Assembly (NCBI RefSeq): GCF_030052815.1
Contig: NC_079499.1
Location: forward strand, 76,647,760 to 76,711,759
Direction of reading: 5' to 3'
Source of the DNA: Hevea brasiliensis
Taxonomy: Eukaryota > Streptophyta > Magnoliopsida > Malpighiales > Euphorbiaceae
Length of the DNA: 64,000 bases
Numbering within the stretch: position 1 is the stretch's first letter; every line of letters begins with the position of its first letter. Under the pieces are notes generated by a model, which did no database searches, was not told where the DNA came from, and worked only from the letters and a program-made list of their open reading frames with translations. Position numbers and translations under genes: made by a program. This document shows, in pieces, positions 1 through 11,025 of this stretch.

Positions 1-476
1 TCATTTCACCATTAAATCAAGCCTAAATGATTTATGCCAAAAAAAAAAAATAATTTCTCTATGGTATGGAGAAGACGGAAAATCCATCATTAAAGTTACT
101 ATTACCTTGTCTAAAATCTCAAAAATTCAATCTAAATTAGAAAAGTAATTTCATGAACAAAGCACTTCTCTCCAAGAGTTAATATAAAATAATGAATCAA
201 GCTTATTAGAATATATTTTATTTTATTTTATTTTATTATTTTTTTTATTTTTTTTAAACAATTAAAAAGATTACAGTAACAAATTTCTCCTCCCCCACAC
301 TTGAAACTTATATTGTCCCTAATGTAAAGCCCAAATGCAAAAGAAAAAAAAATGCTAGAAAATAAAATAAAATAAGGAAAAGATAACAAATCTGATTGTG
401 GCTAATAAGCCACCCATGGGTTGCCTCCCAAGAAGCGCTTTTGTTTATCGTCGTTAGCTCAACATGGCAAAGCTCC
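1..476 (-). other. Athila 3' noncoding tail
   Basis: This stretch lies downstream of the integrase stop (TGA, complement of 477-479) and has no coding signal. It is A+T-rich with T-runs near 220-255. On the plus strand it has a C-rich stretch near 288-300 and GGTTGCCTCCCAAGAAGCGC at about 419-438, a type of motif often seen just after pol in Athila elements. No 3' LTR boundary can be identified before the window edge. Confidence 0.5.
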
Positions 477-956
477 TCAATCCTCATAAATTGGGTTACT
501 CAATTTGAGCTCCTCTACTGTATGCTCCTGAAACCCTTCATAAAATGGCTTAAGTCTATGACCGTTGACCTTGAACAACTTATTAGTTCCTAAACTTTGA
601 ATTTCAACTGCACCATAAGGAAACATATTAGTAATAACAAAGGGTCTAATCCAACTATAATGCAACTTACTAGGCATCAGCTTCAATATGGAATTATACA
701 ATAAAACTTTTTGCCCAATTACAAACTGCTTCCTTAGAATTAGTTTGTCATGGAATGCCTTGGTCTTTTCTTTATAGATTTTAGAGTTCTCATAAGCCTC
801 AAGTCAAATTTCCTCTAATTCCTGCAATTGTAATTTTCTTTCCACACCAGCAGTATCCAAATCCAAATTACAATGTCTAACAACAATAAGCCTTATGTTC
901 TAACTCAACAGGAAGCTTACAGAACTTACCAAATACCTATCTGTAAGGGGACATAC
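477..956 (-). pseudogene. Athila integrase C-terminal part, broken
   Basis: The open stretch 701-477 encodes the end of an integrase, with [15 protein letters not shown] followed by [11 protein letters not shown], the usual Athila C-terminal signature. Upstream (956-702), pieces such as KLPVELEHKAY and [17 protein letters not shown] can be read but in shifting frames and with an internal stop. The upstream part of the same integrase resumes at 3082, beyond the inserted solo LTR. The protein would have joined element cDNA to host DNA; this copy cannot. Confidence 0.8.
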
Positions 957-961
957 CTATG
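957..961. repeat. Target-site duplication CTATG, left copy
   Basis: CTATG directly precedes the TGTTAG start of the solo LTR and is repeated at 3077-3081 directly after its CA end. The 5-bp exact match fixes both ends of the insertion. Confidence 0.95.
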
Positions 962-3076
962 TGTTAGTAGTATGCCCTAGAGCATATCATTTAGTATGTA
1001 TCTTGTACATATTTTTATTAATAAAAGGCTTTTCCACTTTTCCGTTTACATAATATATTTATGTGTAATAAAAAAGGTCCATTGATATTTTGTTAGAAAT
1101 ATTATTCTTAAGTTGTTAAGAATATGAGTGATATTATTTCTAGTATAAAGTATCATAAATAGGTTCACAATCGAGGATACTTCATAATAAGGACATGACT
1201 TATCCAGAAAGATTGTATTCATGTTTGTTCCCAAGTTATTTATATGAGATATAAATAAGATGGAATGGTGAATCTCATGTCATATGGCAAACATGATAGT
1301 TACTTACAAACGATAAGTAGGCCGAACCAGTGACACTTATGACAAGCACATGGAGTTTACTCTTGTCAATGTTTTGTCACAAATCATATCAGTGCATATA
1401 ATCTTTAGACCTGAGATAGCACAATTATCTTGTATATAGGCAGTTTGAGTTTGATACTACTTTCATACTTGTACTGTGTATGGGTATATGGGCATGTGTT
1501 GGCTCCTACTAGTTATATATGGAGGTAGGTATTGATCAAGATGGAATCTGTTCCTCTAAGTAAATAGAGATAAAATCCTATATTCATTTAATTGTTCTTA
1601 ATGTTTCAAGTTCCTGGCCAGGACAGATAGATTTAATCAGAAAATAGTTTCTGATGAGAAAATCTCTTTAATCAAGAACTGGAATTAAAAGAGAATATAA
1701 TATTCATAGCAAATGGAGTTTGACATAAACCATGACTCCAGCTTGAGTTGGGATTTTGTAACAGAGAGATTCTAGTGTATGGTAACATATGATTATAGGT
1801 TCATTTAAGGTAAACCTTATTACTAATTGGGTGGCTATGGCATGTTATGCTAGGTGTTAACCATGGTCTATGAGATGCATAAAATGATTTAGAGAAATCA
1901 TTTATGGTAAGAAAGAGTTCTGATGATATTAAGAGTTGATATCATATCTCATTGCCAATTAGTGATGAGCCTAGTAAGTCACACACATACACAAGGAGTC
2001 ACCTAATTAAATATGATTTAATTAATTAATTAATTAATTAAAGAGTTTAATTGATTAATTAAATAGGTTTGGTTAGCAATTAGATTGCAAAGTCCCTAGC
2101 ATGACTTGAAACCAAATCTAGATTATTGGATGTATAGTATAAGTTAAATTTATATTTAAAGTGTTTAAATATGAATTTAATTAATGAGAAATTAATTAAT
2201 AGAGATTAATTAATTAATTTATATTTGATATAAATTAATTAGAAGAAGAGAAATAATTATTTTGGGTTAAGAACTCGAAATTAAGACACAGGGGCATTTT
2301 TGTCATTTCGTAGTGTGACTCGTGGCTCCATGAGATTGTGACCCATGACATTACACAAAAGCTTGCCAAATGTCTTTTAATCATGTAAGATGATTAAAAT
2401 TGAGATTAAATATAGGTTTGACACTTGGCACAATGTAATTGGGTCACTTAAACCTAGAGCTAATCAAAGGGTGACATGTGACGAGGGTTTAATGTGTTAA
2501 CCTAGCTATATAAGTGTTGTTATGAGAAAATAAAACACAACCAGCAGCTACACTCCTTTGTCACGCCATTTTGAAGCTCTCCCTCTCCTCCTCTTCATCT
2601 CTCATCAATTCAAAGAGATTAGCCATCAATCTCTTGAATTAAAAATACTAAAAATTGTTTCTAGTGTCTTGTTTACATCTCTAATATCTTAAAAGGCAGA
2701 ACTTGAATTTCTAATTAATAGATAAAGCTTTAGAAGCTGTTCAAGGGCTGCCATAGGTGTTCTTGGTGTGGACAAGCTAGAGGGACAACATTTGGTGTCC
2801 TGAAGACGAATCTCAAAGGCGCAAATACGCTGCAGTGCATCAAGAGGTTAGTGTAATCATTCTTGATTTAATCTAGGGTTCTAAAATTAATCTGATTAAT
2901 TTTAAAATCTTAAATGGCAAATATAGATCCAAAAACATATTAAAAGAGTTTTAATATGTTGTTTATCATTGAAATCAAATAGTTAAAAATAAATCTTACA
3001 TGATGCATGCGACCCTAGGTGAAAATTTTTGAATTCAATGGTATAAACTTGTGTTTTTCATGCTTCCATTCCTTCA
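962..3076 (+). mobile_element. Solo LTR of the Ty1/copia family
   Basis: This 2115-bp segment starts TGTTAGTAG, ends CCATTCCTTCA and aligns along its whole length by eye with the LTRs of the three full copia elements here. Only one LTR is present between perfect CTATG duplications, so the internal part and second LTR were lost by LTR-LTR recombination. It holds TTAA-rich tandem stretches (around 2014-2041), a hairpin at 1882-1903 and a TATA box at 2507-2514. It differs from the other copies at several sites, including the TATA box and the last bases, which suggests an older or distinct subgroup. No gene lies in it. Confidence 0.95.
2507..2514 (+). promoter_or_regulatory. Probable TATA box of the copia LTR
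   Basis: TATATAAG lies about 560 bp before the LTR end, with a following C/T-rich stretch (about 2555-2610) plausible for the transcript start region. The same position in the LTRs of copia-1, -2 and -3 reads TATTTAAG. Assignment is by consensus and position only. Confidence 0.55.
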
Positions 3077-3081
3077 CTATG
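3077..3081. repeat. Target-site duplication CTATG, right copy
   Basis: Partner of the duplication at 957-961, directly after the CA end of the solo LTR. Confidence 0.95.
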
Positions 3082-3890
3082 GGTGTCTTATAAGCAGTCC
3101 TGTAAGCCCACAAAGCATCATTAAGTCTACGGCTCCAATCTTTTCTATTTGGCTTCACTATTTTTTCAAAAATAGACATGATCTCTCTATTAGACATCTC
3201 TGCTTGCCCACTTGCTTGAGGATGATAAGCTTTAGATACTCTGTGGAAAACACCATATCTCCTCAACAATGTCTTAATAGTTCTATTACAAAAATGTGTG
3301 CCCTGGTCACTGATTAAAGCTCTAGGAACTCCAAACCTGCTAAAAATGTTTGACTTAATAAAACTTATGACAACTTTAGAATCATTAGTCTTGGTGGCTT
3401 TGGCTTCCACCCATTTCGAAACATAATAACAGCAAGAAATATATAAATAAAGCCAAAAGAAGAAGGAAATGGACCCATAAAATCAATACCCCACACATAA
3501 AAAAATCTCACAAACAAGTATTGGATTCTGAATCATCTCATTTCTATGGGTTAAACTTCCTATTCTTTGACATTGTTCACAATTTTTGCAAATCAAATAT
3601 GAATCACGAAATATAGTGGGCCAGTAAAAACTACAATCTAATATTTTTCTACATGTTCTCTTGGGTCCAAAATAACCTCCACATGCATAGGCATGATAAA
3701 AAGCAAGAATAGATTGAATCTCATTATCAGAAACACATCTCCTAATAATTTGATCTCAACAAAATTTCCAAAAATATGGGTTATTCCACACATAATACTT
3801 AGCCTCACTTTTTAATTTCTCTTTCTTAGCTCTACTCAAATCAAAAGGCACAACCTTAGCAACCAAATAATTCACCAAATCATCATACCA
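3082..3890 (-). pseudogene. Athila integrase, zinc-binding and catalytic part
   Basis: On the minus strand, 3890-3411 reads as the HHCC zinc-binding domain (FYHAYACGGYFGPKRTC, then YLICKNCEQCQR), with an in-frame stop near 3755. The open stretch 3410-3082 is the catalytic core: [17 protein letters not shown] carries the second acidic residue, and [16 protein letters not shown] carries the third (E). The core continues beyond the solo LTR at 956. The codons after KTPI in the open frame are LTR sequence, so the apparent protein end is chimeric. Confidence 0.85.
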
Positions 3891-3895
3891 AGGGA

Positions 3896-4636
3896 TCATA
3901 CCTTGTAATTTAAATAACTGCTCATCAGGAAAAGTTCCTGCAAAGGAAGTGAATCTTCTTGTGTCACTAACCGGCTCAAATGATCTACTACCAGGTTCTC
4001 AGCTCCTTTCTTATCCTTGATTTGAAGATCAAATTCTTGCAACAGAAGGATCCATCTAATCAACCTTGGTTTTGCTTCCTTCTTTGCCAAGAGATACTTC
4101 AACGTTGCATGATTAGAGAAGATAATTATTTTAGAACCATTTAAATATGACCGAAATTTATCTACAGTAAAAACTATAGCTAAAAACTCTTTTTCGATCG
4201 TCGAATAATTACGCTGAGCTGAATTGAGTGTTATGGATGCATAATAAATCACATGAAAGAGCTTCCCAACACACTGCCCTAAAACTACTCCCACAGCATA
4301 ATTACTCATGTCACACATAATTTCAAATAGTATAGTCCAATTAGGAGCCTGCATAATAGGGGGTGATGTCAATGTAGATTTCAATTTGTCAAAAGCCTCC
4401 TTACACTCTTCAATGAACTCAAAAGGAACATCTTTTTGCAAGAGTCTAGACAAAGGCAATGCTATCTTAGAGAAATCCTTAATGAACCTGCGATAGAAAC
4501 CTGCATGACAAAGAAAATAGCGTACTTCCCTCACAGTTGTGGGGTAGGGTAAGTTCACAATTAAATCAATTTTAGATTTATCCACCTCAATACCCTTATT
4601 AGAGACAACATGACTAAAAACAATCCCTTGTTCCAC
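3896..4636 (-). pseudogene. Athila RT C-terminal part and RNase H
   Basis: This 246-codon open stretch covers the end of RT ([16 protein letters not shown], then the thumb with [22 protein letters not shown]) and RNase H ([18 protein letters not shown], then [13 protein letters not shown]), ending with the typical DHLSRL. It is the best preserved part of this element. A shift and an in-frame stop separate it from the upstream RT at 4637-5241. The enzyme would degrade RNA in RNA-DNA hybrids during reverse transcription. Confidence 0.87.
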
Positions 4637-5241
4637 TATAAAATGACAAATCTCATAATTGAAAATAAGATTTTTCTCAACTCATCTCTCAAGAACAGAA
4701 GTTAAATGATGTAAACATGCATCAAATGAATCACCATACACAGTAAAATCATCCATGAACACCTTAATGCAAGTATCAATGTAATATGAAAATATGCTCA
4801 TCATGCATCTCTAAAATGTGGCAGGTGCATTACAAAGCCCGAAAGGCATCCTTCTAAAAGCAAAAGTTGCAAAGGGCAAGTGAAGGAAGTCTTCTCTTGA
4901 TCCTCCGATGCAATCACAATTTGATTATATCCAGAAAAGCCATTGAGAAAATAGAAATAAGACTTACCTGCTAACCGCTCAAGCATCTGATCAATTAATG
5001 GTAGTAGGAAGTGGTCCTTCCTTATTGTTGAATTCAGCTTGTGGTAGTCTATGCACATTCGCCATCCACTCTGAATCCTTGTTGGAACAAGTTCATTATC
5101 TTGATTTGCTACCAGAGTGACTCCTGATTTTTTTGGCATTACTTGGACTGGACTTACCCATTTGCTGTCTGAAATTGGGTAAATAACTCCTGCATCCAGT
5201 AGCTTTTCCTTCTTCACAACCTCCATCATCTGTGGGTTCAA
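4637..5241 (-). pseudogene. Athila reverse transcriptase, catalytic part, frameshifted
   Basis: Codons from 5241 read KLLDAGVIYPISDSKWVSPV and then GWRMCIDYHKLNSTIRKDHF, the fingers of a gypsy RT. After about 4870 the frame shifts; in another frame FAFRRMPFGLCNAPATF and then FMDDFTVYGDSFD follow. The two catalytic aspartates of FMDD are encoded by the complement of 4748-4753 and are intact. The frameshift and nearby stops prevent function. Confidence 0.85.
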
Positions 5242-5247
5242 TCTCCT

Positions 5248-5592
5248 TTAAGCTTCTCTACTTGGTTTAGCCTCTTCCTCCAGTAAAAACCTGTGCATGC
5301 ACACAGATGGACTTATACCTTTGATAGCTATTGTCCATCCTATTGCTTCCTTGTGTATTCTCATAACTCTAATCAATATGTCTTCTTGAATCTTTGTTAA
5401 ATTACTTGAGATGATAACTGGAAGTGTCTTATTGTCTCCTAAGTAAACATACTTCAAATGCTCAGGTAAAGGCTTGAGTTCAAGAACTGGTGCCTGCACC
5501 ACAGAAGGTAATAATTTTGTATGAGATACAGGTAAGTCAATCTTTGATACTCCATACCTTTTTAGAATAGGAGGTAATGACTGCAATGCCAT
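5248..5592 (-). pseudogene. Athila protease-RT linker
   Basis: The open stretch contains LELKPLPEHLKYVYLGD, TLPVIISSNLT and HKEAIGWTIAIKGISPSVC, the conserved lead-in to RT in Athila polyproteins. It ends with a stop at 5248 just before the RT part, where an intact element would read through. The family pattern supports it strongly; function is lost. Confidence 0.8.
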
Positions 5593-5649
5593 TACTGCAT
5601 CTTGAATTTCTACACTTAATGGTGGATTAGTATTGATTTCTTGAATTCC

Positions 5650-6188
5650 TTAACTAATCACCACTTCTAACTCATCCTCCATGCTTATCTCAAAAACATC
5701 CTGCACAAATGAATTAACAACATCAATAGAAAAAATAGAATGGTCGTCAACAGGATACTTCATGGCATCAAAGATATTAAATTTGACAGTCTCTCCATCA
5801 AACTCCATAGTTAAGGTACCATCATCCACATCAATTTTTGTCTTGGAAGTTTTTAGGAAAGGTCTTCCAAACAAAATCAAACCTGACTTTGATGTGGGAA
5901 CACTATCCTCCATATCTAGAATGTAAAAATCTGTAGGAAAAATCAATTCTCCAACCTGCACCAACACATCCTCAACTACTCTCAATGGGCAAGCATTAGA
6001 ACGATCGGTTAACTGAATAATTACACTGGTTTCTTTCAAAAGACCCAAATTTAAAGTTTGAAAAACTGAATTTGAAATAACATTAATAGATGCTCCTAAA
6101 TCTGCCATTGCACGTTCAAATTTAGAATTACCTATTCTACAGGGAATAGAAAACAAACCTGGATCCTTACACTTAGGGGGTGATTTTC
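5650..6188 (-). pseudogene. Athila aspartic protease
   Basis: The stretch has PPKCKDPG, then FSIPCRIGNSKFERAMADLGASINVI, with active-site D-L-G in place of the retroviral D-T/S-G, as usual in Athila. LILFGRPFL, the hydrophobic-Gly motif, follows. The open frame has no start of its own: it continues without a stop to 6188, where it is cut by element A. This shows the insertion site of A was inside the gag-pol polyprotein. It ends at a stop at 5650; the linker follows. Confidence 0.85.
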
Positions 6189-8269
6189 TGTAGCACCCCT
6201 ATGTTCGGTAGTGCATTCTACTGTTCCGGTGACCAGTGTTGTCCGGACAGCTAGGATGCCTAGAACTACACTTAGATATGGGTGAGGAGACATAAAATAA
6301 TGAAATACAAGAAAATAAAATACAAGAAAAACAAATGAAAAATAATAGCAATGAAATGTAACCAAGTTAAACAAGCCGAAAACCATAGCGATGGGTGACC
6401 GCACTAGGAAGTTGCGGCGTGGACCGTTGACTAGCCCTGGACCACGGGGAACCCTAGAAAATATTTTTAAGACTTAAATGAACATCTATTGAAGTATAAA
6501 TGTCATTAGAAATATCAAAGAAAATTTAATTAATTAGTACAAGGAAAAAAGAGAAATCGAGAAAACGATAAAACTCGGTGTTACCGAAAAATCGGGAATG
6601 CAACACGAATAGGGGCATTGTGATCATTTGACATCCCAAGTTACCTTTTGACCTAAATTTCCATTAAAAATACATGATATTACACTAGGAAAATGTCATG
6701 AAAAATTAAAATGGTGGTACATAATCTAAATAGCAAAAGGTAGGAGGAAAATGTGGGAAATTGAAAATTTTGGATTAAACAAATCATAAACTCACCTTAG
6801 TGCTCCACTAACATCACCTAAGTAGACTTGTAATCAGCCTTTGGATAGAAAATTCTATCATCTTCAACATTAGGAAGAGAACTAGCCAAAATCAACCTTG
6901 GGAGAAAACCTCCATAGCCGTCCATGGTGAGGGCTCCATGCAAGCATGTTCTAGCCACCTTTTCCATTAGGTTCCTTCACTAAACTTGACCACCATACCT
7001 TGGCAGCATACTAGGAGCAAGAAAGTTAAGTTTTGGTGAGGTTTTGAAGAACTTCAAAAGTGGTAAGTGAGTATTTTCAATTCTTGTTTTATTAAAAGAG
7101 TAACCAAGGTTGTGGGTAGTTGTTTTATGGAAGAGATTTTGATGTTTGATAAATTATTGGAGTTGAGCCATTTTAGCAGCCATGGAAATTCAGTATGTGT
7201 AGCTTGTTTTTACTTGTTTATGGTTGTTTAAGATGTTGTTATTGATGGCAGCATAGATATGTGTATAATAGTTTGGAATTGGGTATGTAAATGGGGTATG
7301 TTCATGTGGTTAAATGGTGTAAATGCACTTTGGAAAATTCTGTGTTATACTGTGCATATTGAGAATGGGTACAAGCTATCCAAAATGACCAAAATGTGTT
7401 GTTAAATGTGTTAATAGTAAGGTACAAACCAAATTGGCATGAAGGAAGTAGTTTGGTAAGTGTTGAATATGTAATTGGTAAGTGATGAGAAGTGTGTAGT
7501 AGGGAAGTGTGTGTTTTGGCTTAAAACCTTTAGTGTGTGACTCCAATTGGTATGAGACCAATTGGAGGTGAAACTAGGCACAAAATGTGCCAACTTTCAT
7601 GAAGGAAGCTTACCTAAATTCTGCCTAGAAGGTGACTTGAAAAATGACCAAATCCGGATTAGTGACTTGAAAGCCTGAAAATTGACCATTTGGGCAGTAG
7701 TTAGTGTTTTGACCATAACATTCTCAAAACAGGTCCAATTCACCTGAAATTTTTACCATGAATAGTTTAGACATATATCTATAATTCTTATGCATACACC
7801 AAAGCCCAGAAATGGCCAAAAATAAGACAAATAGCTTGCACTAGTTTAGGTACCAAAACCGGCCAAACCAAAAGTGACCTAAAAATGACCTAAGCCTACC
7901 ATTTTGGTGCATTCTGTCCAGTATTGGTAAATTGACCATAACTTGATCTACACAACTCAGAATGACCTGAAATTTTACCCCGTGAGCAATAAGACATATA
8001 CCTACAAGTTTGTTGTTTGGACCAAAACCCAAAAACTGAGGGAACTAGGTCAAATTAGTATACCGAAATCCGGCAAATTGTAATAAAATGCAACATACTT
8101 GAAAATGAATTTGGTAACACGTACCAACACTAAAAGGCTATAAAATATGACATATTGGTAACGTTAAACCTAATTCACCTAGAGTGTGTCGAGGATCAAC
8201 ATTTTAGGTTGACTAAGGAAAATAATAGAATTCAATAAATTAATTAATGAACCTTATTGTTAGAGATAG
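6189..8269 (+). mobile_element. Element A (Tekay-like Ty3/gypsy) 5' LTR, first part
   Basis: It begins TGTAGCACCCC, matching the start TGTAACACCCC of the A-family LTR on the other strand at 61204. The LTR is cut at 8269 by element B and resumes at 39708, giving about 3.39 kb in total. TTTTC at 6184-6188 would be the target duplication, but its partner is not in the window because A's 3' end is gone. It contains CACAAT-rich, TGACCAAA-rich repeats (about 7560-8030) and a splice-donor-like GTAAGT at 7063. Open frames in it (for example 7376-7593) have no recognisable product. Confidence 0.85.
8265..8269. repeat. Target-site duplication of element B, left copy (GATAG)
   Basis: GATAG precedes the TGTAACACC start of B; GACAG follows its CA end at 39703-39707. 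The uninterrupted A-family LTR on the other strand (complement around 58975) also reads GATAG, so the right copy has mutated once since insertion. Confidence 0.88.
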
Positions 8270-8831
8270 TGTAACACCCCCGTTTGCATAGCCTGGTAGA
8301 TTTCACTGTTCCAGTGACCGGAGTCGGTCCGAACAATTAAGGGGATTAGAGCCACACTTAAGACAACTAGAGAAGCCATAAATATAAATAATTAGTAATT
8401 GCCAATTAGTTAAGTATAAGTAAGAAAAGCAGAACATAAGAAGTTAAACGAGCCGAGAGTCACAGCGATGGGTGACCTTCTCGGGAATGACTGTGAAGTC
8501 ATTTTAAACTGAATTTTTGAACCGTAAAAAGTGACACTGCGGTCCTTAGGACTCTTATAAACACAGTGGAAAAGAGAAAATCATGAAAAATAACTGTTAA
8601 ACTTGTCAAATAATTATAGGTTGGAAGCAGGAAGAAATATGGAATTAATTGCAAACCGGGATGAACAGGCGAGGGGCAATTTGGTCAATTGACCCCCAGA
8701 GTTGACTCCTGACCTAAATATCAAATAAAATCGGAGAAAAGAAAATTTTGGAGTCGGGAATTAAATTAAAGAACTAATAGAAAAATAAAAAAAAAGGAAA
8801 AAGAGAAAGTGTAGGGAGATGACATCATGCA

Positions 8832-8851
8832 TGACATCATGCATGATGTCA
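8832..8851. promoter_or_regulatory. 20-bp palindrome with an RY-type core in the B LTR
   Basis: TGACATCATGCATGATGTCA is a perfect palindrome, preceded by another TGACATCATGCATGA copy. It contains CATGCATG, the RY motif bound by plant B3 factors, and TGACATCA, close to bZIP sites. The palindrome is identical in the 3' LTR (36767-36786), and a variant occurs in the B-type LTR near 47629-47660. Regulatory use is inferred. Confidence 0.4.
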
Positions 8852-9750
8852 TAAGAGTAATAATTAATAAATTAATTAAATTGATTTTTTTGGGGTCTTC
8901 CATAAGCTAAAATACATAAAAGAAATAAAAAGAAAAAAAAATATCATTTGGGTCATCTTTTTCCCATTGTTGCCGCCTCACCCTTTCCCTCTCATCTCCA
9001 TGAATGGCCCTCCATTAAAGCTTGCACTCAAGCTTTAATTTCTTCACTTAATCTTAATAACTCCCATAAAAACCTTACAAGAGCTTGTTATCTTAACTTA
9101 AGAACAAGAAAGAAAGAAGAAAAGAAGAGAAAAATAGAAGATTGGATATTAAAGTTGAGGTAAGCACATCAATTTGAAAGTTTATAATTATTTGTTGTGT
9201 TTTTAGTTTGAATTAGCTTGAAATATGCTTAAAATAAAAAAAAAATAGTGAGGGACCATTACTGAAATTTCGGCCAGCAGGTGATGGGAGTATGATTTCC
9301 GTGGTTTGATGGATTTAAATGAGTTTAGAAACTTTATTTAGTTGAATGGTTAGGATTAAAAGCATTAAATGTGGTTAAATACAACAATTTAGTAAGTTAG
9401 GGTCTTGGGACTTAGGGTTTATGAACCAAAAATGTAAGAAGTGAGTAAATGGTGTCTTCGACCTATTGTGAAGTAAAAATGGTCAATTGTGACCAAATGA
9501 GTTATGTTGGAATGGTTGGAGTGAAAGCTAAATTCGGAGGGAGTGTGGTCATGCTGCTGGCAGCATGACCAAGTCAGCTTTGAAGGACAAAAAATGAAAT
9601 TTTACAACTCCAATTGATATGAGACCAATTGGGGATGAAAATAGACATAAAATGACACAATTTTCATTTAGAAACCATGCCCAAAAAGTGACCAAAACCT
9701 AGTGAACAAATTGACCAAAGTTGGATAAGTGCAGGCTGCCCTGTACAAAC

Positions 9751-9783
9751 TGACCAAATGAACAGTGTTTGTTCATTTGGTCA
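9751..9783. repeat. Perfect 14-bp hairpin in the B LTR
   Basis: TGACCAAATGAACA and its exact reverse complement flank the 5-base loop GTGTT. The 3' LTR keeps a 12-bp version with a 3-base loop near 37684-37710. The sequence sits in a zone rich in TGACCAAA motifs. Confidence 0.7.
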
Positions 9784-11025
9784 TAACTCGAGCTAGGCAG
9801 GACCAAATGACCTGAAATTTTACCAGTGGCTAGATGAGATATATACCTAAAACTTTCATGAAGAGCACAAACCCAAATTCTTCCAGCAACCAAGTCATTT
9901 GGCCACCCCAAGTTGCTGACCCAAAACTGCCAGCACCAAATTTGCCCAGAAAATCTGGGTTGTTTCCAATCCGGCAGCCATGGTTCAAATGGCCATAACT
10001 TGAGCGACAAAACTCCAATTGGGGTGATCCAAAAATGAGAATAAACTTAAGACAATAATGAACATTTTCTATGAAGGAAGTTTTGCCAAATTCCAACAGT
10101 AAAATTTCCAATGGAACAGTGCAACTAGGAGCACCAAAACTGAAAATTTGACAATTTTTCCAAAAGGACTTAAGCTTTGAGAAAATGACCAAAACTAACA
10201 AATTTAATGACCAAAATGTGGTATGTGGGTGAAGTTGGAATTCCCATACCTATTAAGCCTTAGAAAGTCAACAAATTGACTTGAATAGTGTAGTGAATAG
10301 TAACCCGAAGCACAAAATTTCAAGAACGTCGAGTTTAGCACGTTAGAGCTAGGTAAAAATGAGGCTAAATTTATTTTGGATTTATGTTAAGTTCTAGTAC
10401 AGAAACATTGTAAAATTGTGTGTTTCAGTTGAAAAAATATCGGGAAGAAACCCGAGGAACCGAGTCGAGGCTAAGGGGCGACTCGCTTGAGGTTTGTGCA
10501 CAACGTATACTTTTTGTAATCATCTTTTGCATACTATTTTAAATAATGTGAAATATTGGATTATGGCATTCTTTTGATGTTTTAATTTAAATTGTTGAAA
10601 CTTATTATTTATATTGAAATGAAAATGTTTAGTAAATTGTTAAGATAAGTTTTGAAACCACATGTCATGACCATATATTTGAACACCTCACTAGCACGAC
10701 TAGTGGGGGTAATTAGTTTCGAATTTTAATTCCTTCTATGGAGAAGTGTTGAGGTGTGCCAGTAGAAGAGGATGTGAATGGATATCCATATATCTGAGCT
10801 AGCTAGCCTTGTGATGTGATTTCTCTTTAGCCTCTGGCTATTGAGATTTTATTTGTTTCGAATGGTATGATTTAACTATGGGTTTTATGAGATGTGTTTT
10901 GATACTTTGAAATGAATTTGGTTTGCATTTAAAATCTCATAATGCATGATTTGTACTTAATTGTCATGATCAGCCAAATTTTTGAATAAATGTGATTTAA
11001 GTTTTGCATAAAGATTATTTTAGTA

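Larger units (their letters stand above)
1..6188 (-). mobile_element. Athila-type Ty3/gypsy retrotransposon, 3' part
   Basis: Read on the minus strand, the region gives protease, RT, RNase H and integrase in Ty3/gypsy order, followed by a 3' noncoding tail. Phrases typical of Athila elements can be read: a protease with DLGASIN, an RT lead-in reading YPISDSKWVSPVQ, and an integrase end with PYGAVEI and FKVNGHRLK. The protease frame is open up to 6188, where element A begins, so gag and the 5' LTR lay beyond A and are not in the window. A solo copia LTR (962-3076) interrupts the integrase. Many stops and frameshifts make it a fossil. Lineage assignment is from recognised motifs, not a search. 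Confidence 0.85.

Noticed and set aside
2014..2041. TTAA-rich tandem stretch as a microsatellite of separate origin
   Set aside because: It is part of the copia LTR and occurs, with varying length, at the same place in every LTR copy.
6132..6404. 90-codon minus-strand frame across the Athila/A boundary
   Set aside because: It joins Athila protease sequence in the wrong frame to LTR sequence of element A; an accidental chimera.
8948..9163. 71-codon frame repeated at 36882-37097, as a possible gene
   Set aside because: Both lie at the same place in the two LTRs of element B, so similarity comes from LTR duplication; no domain is recognisable and the frame ends at a donor-like site in a presumed untranslated leader.
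9830..10201. 123-codon antisense frame repeated at 37758-38129
   Set aside because: Again a consequence of paired LTRs; the frame falls in TGACCAAA-rich repeats and looks like no protein I know.
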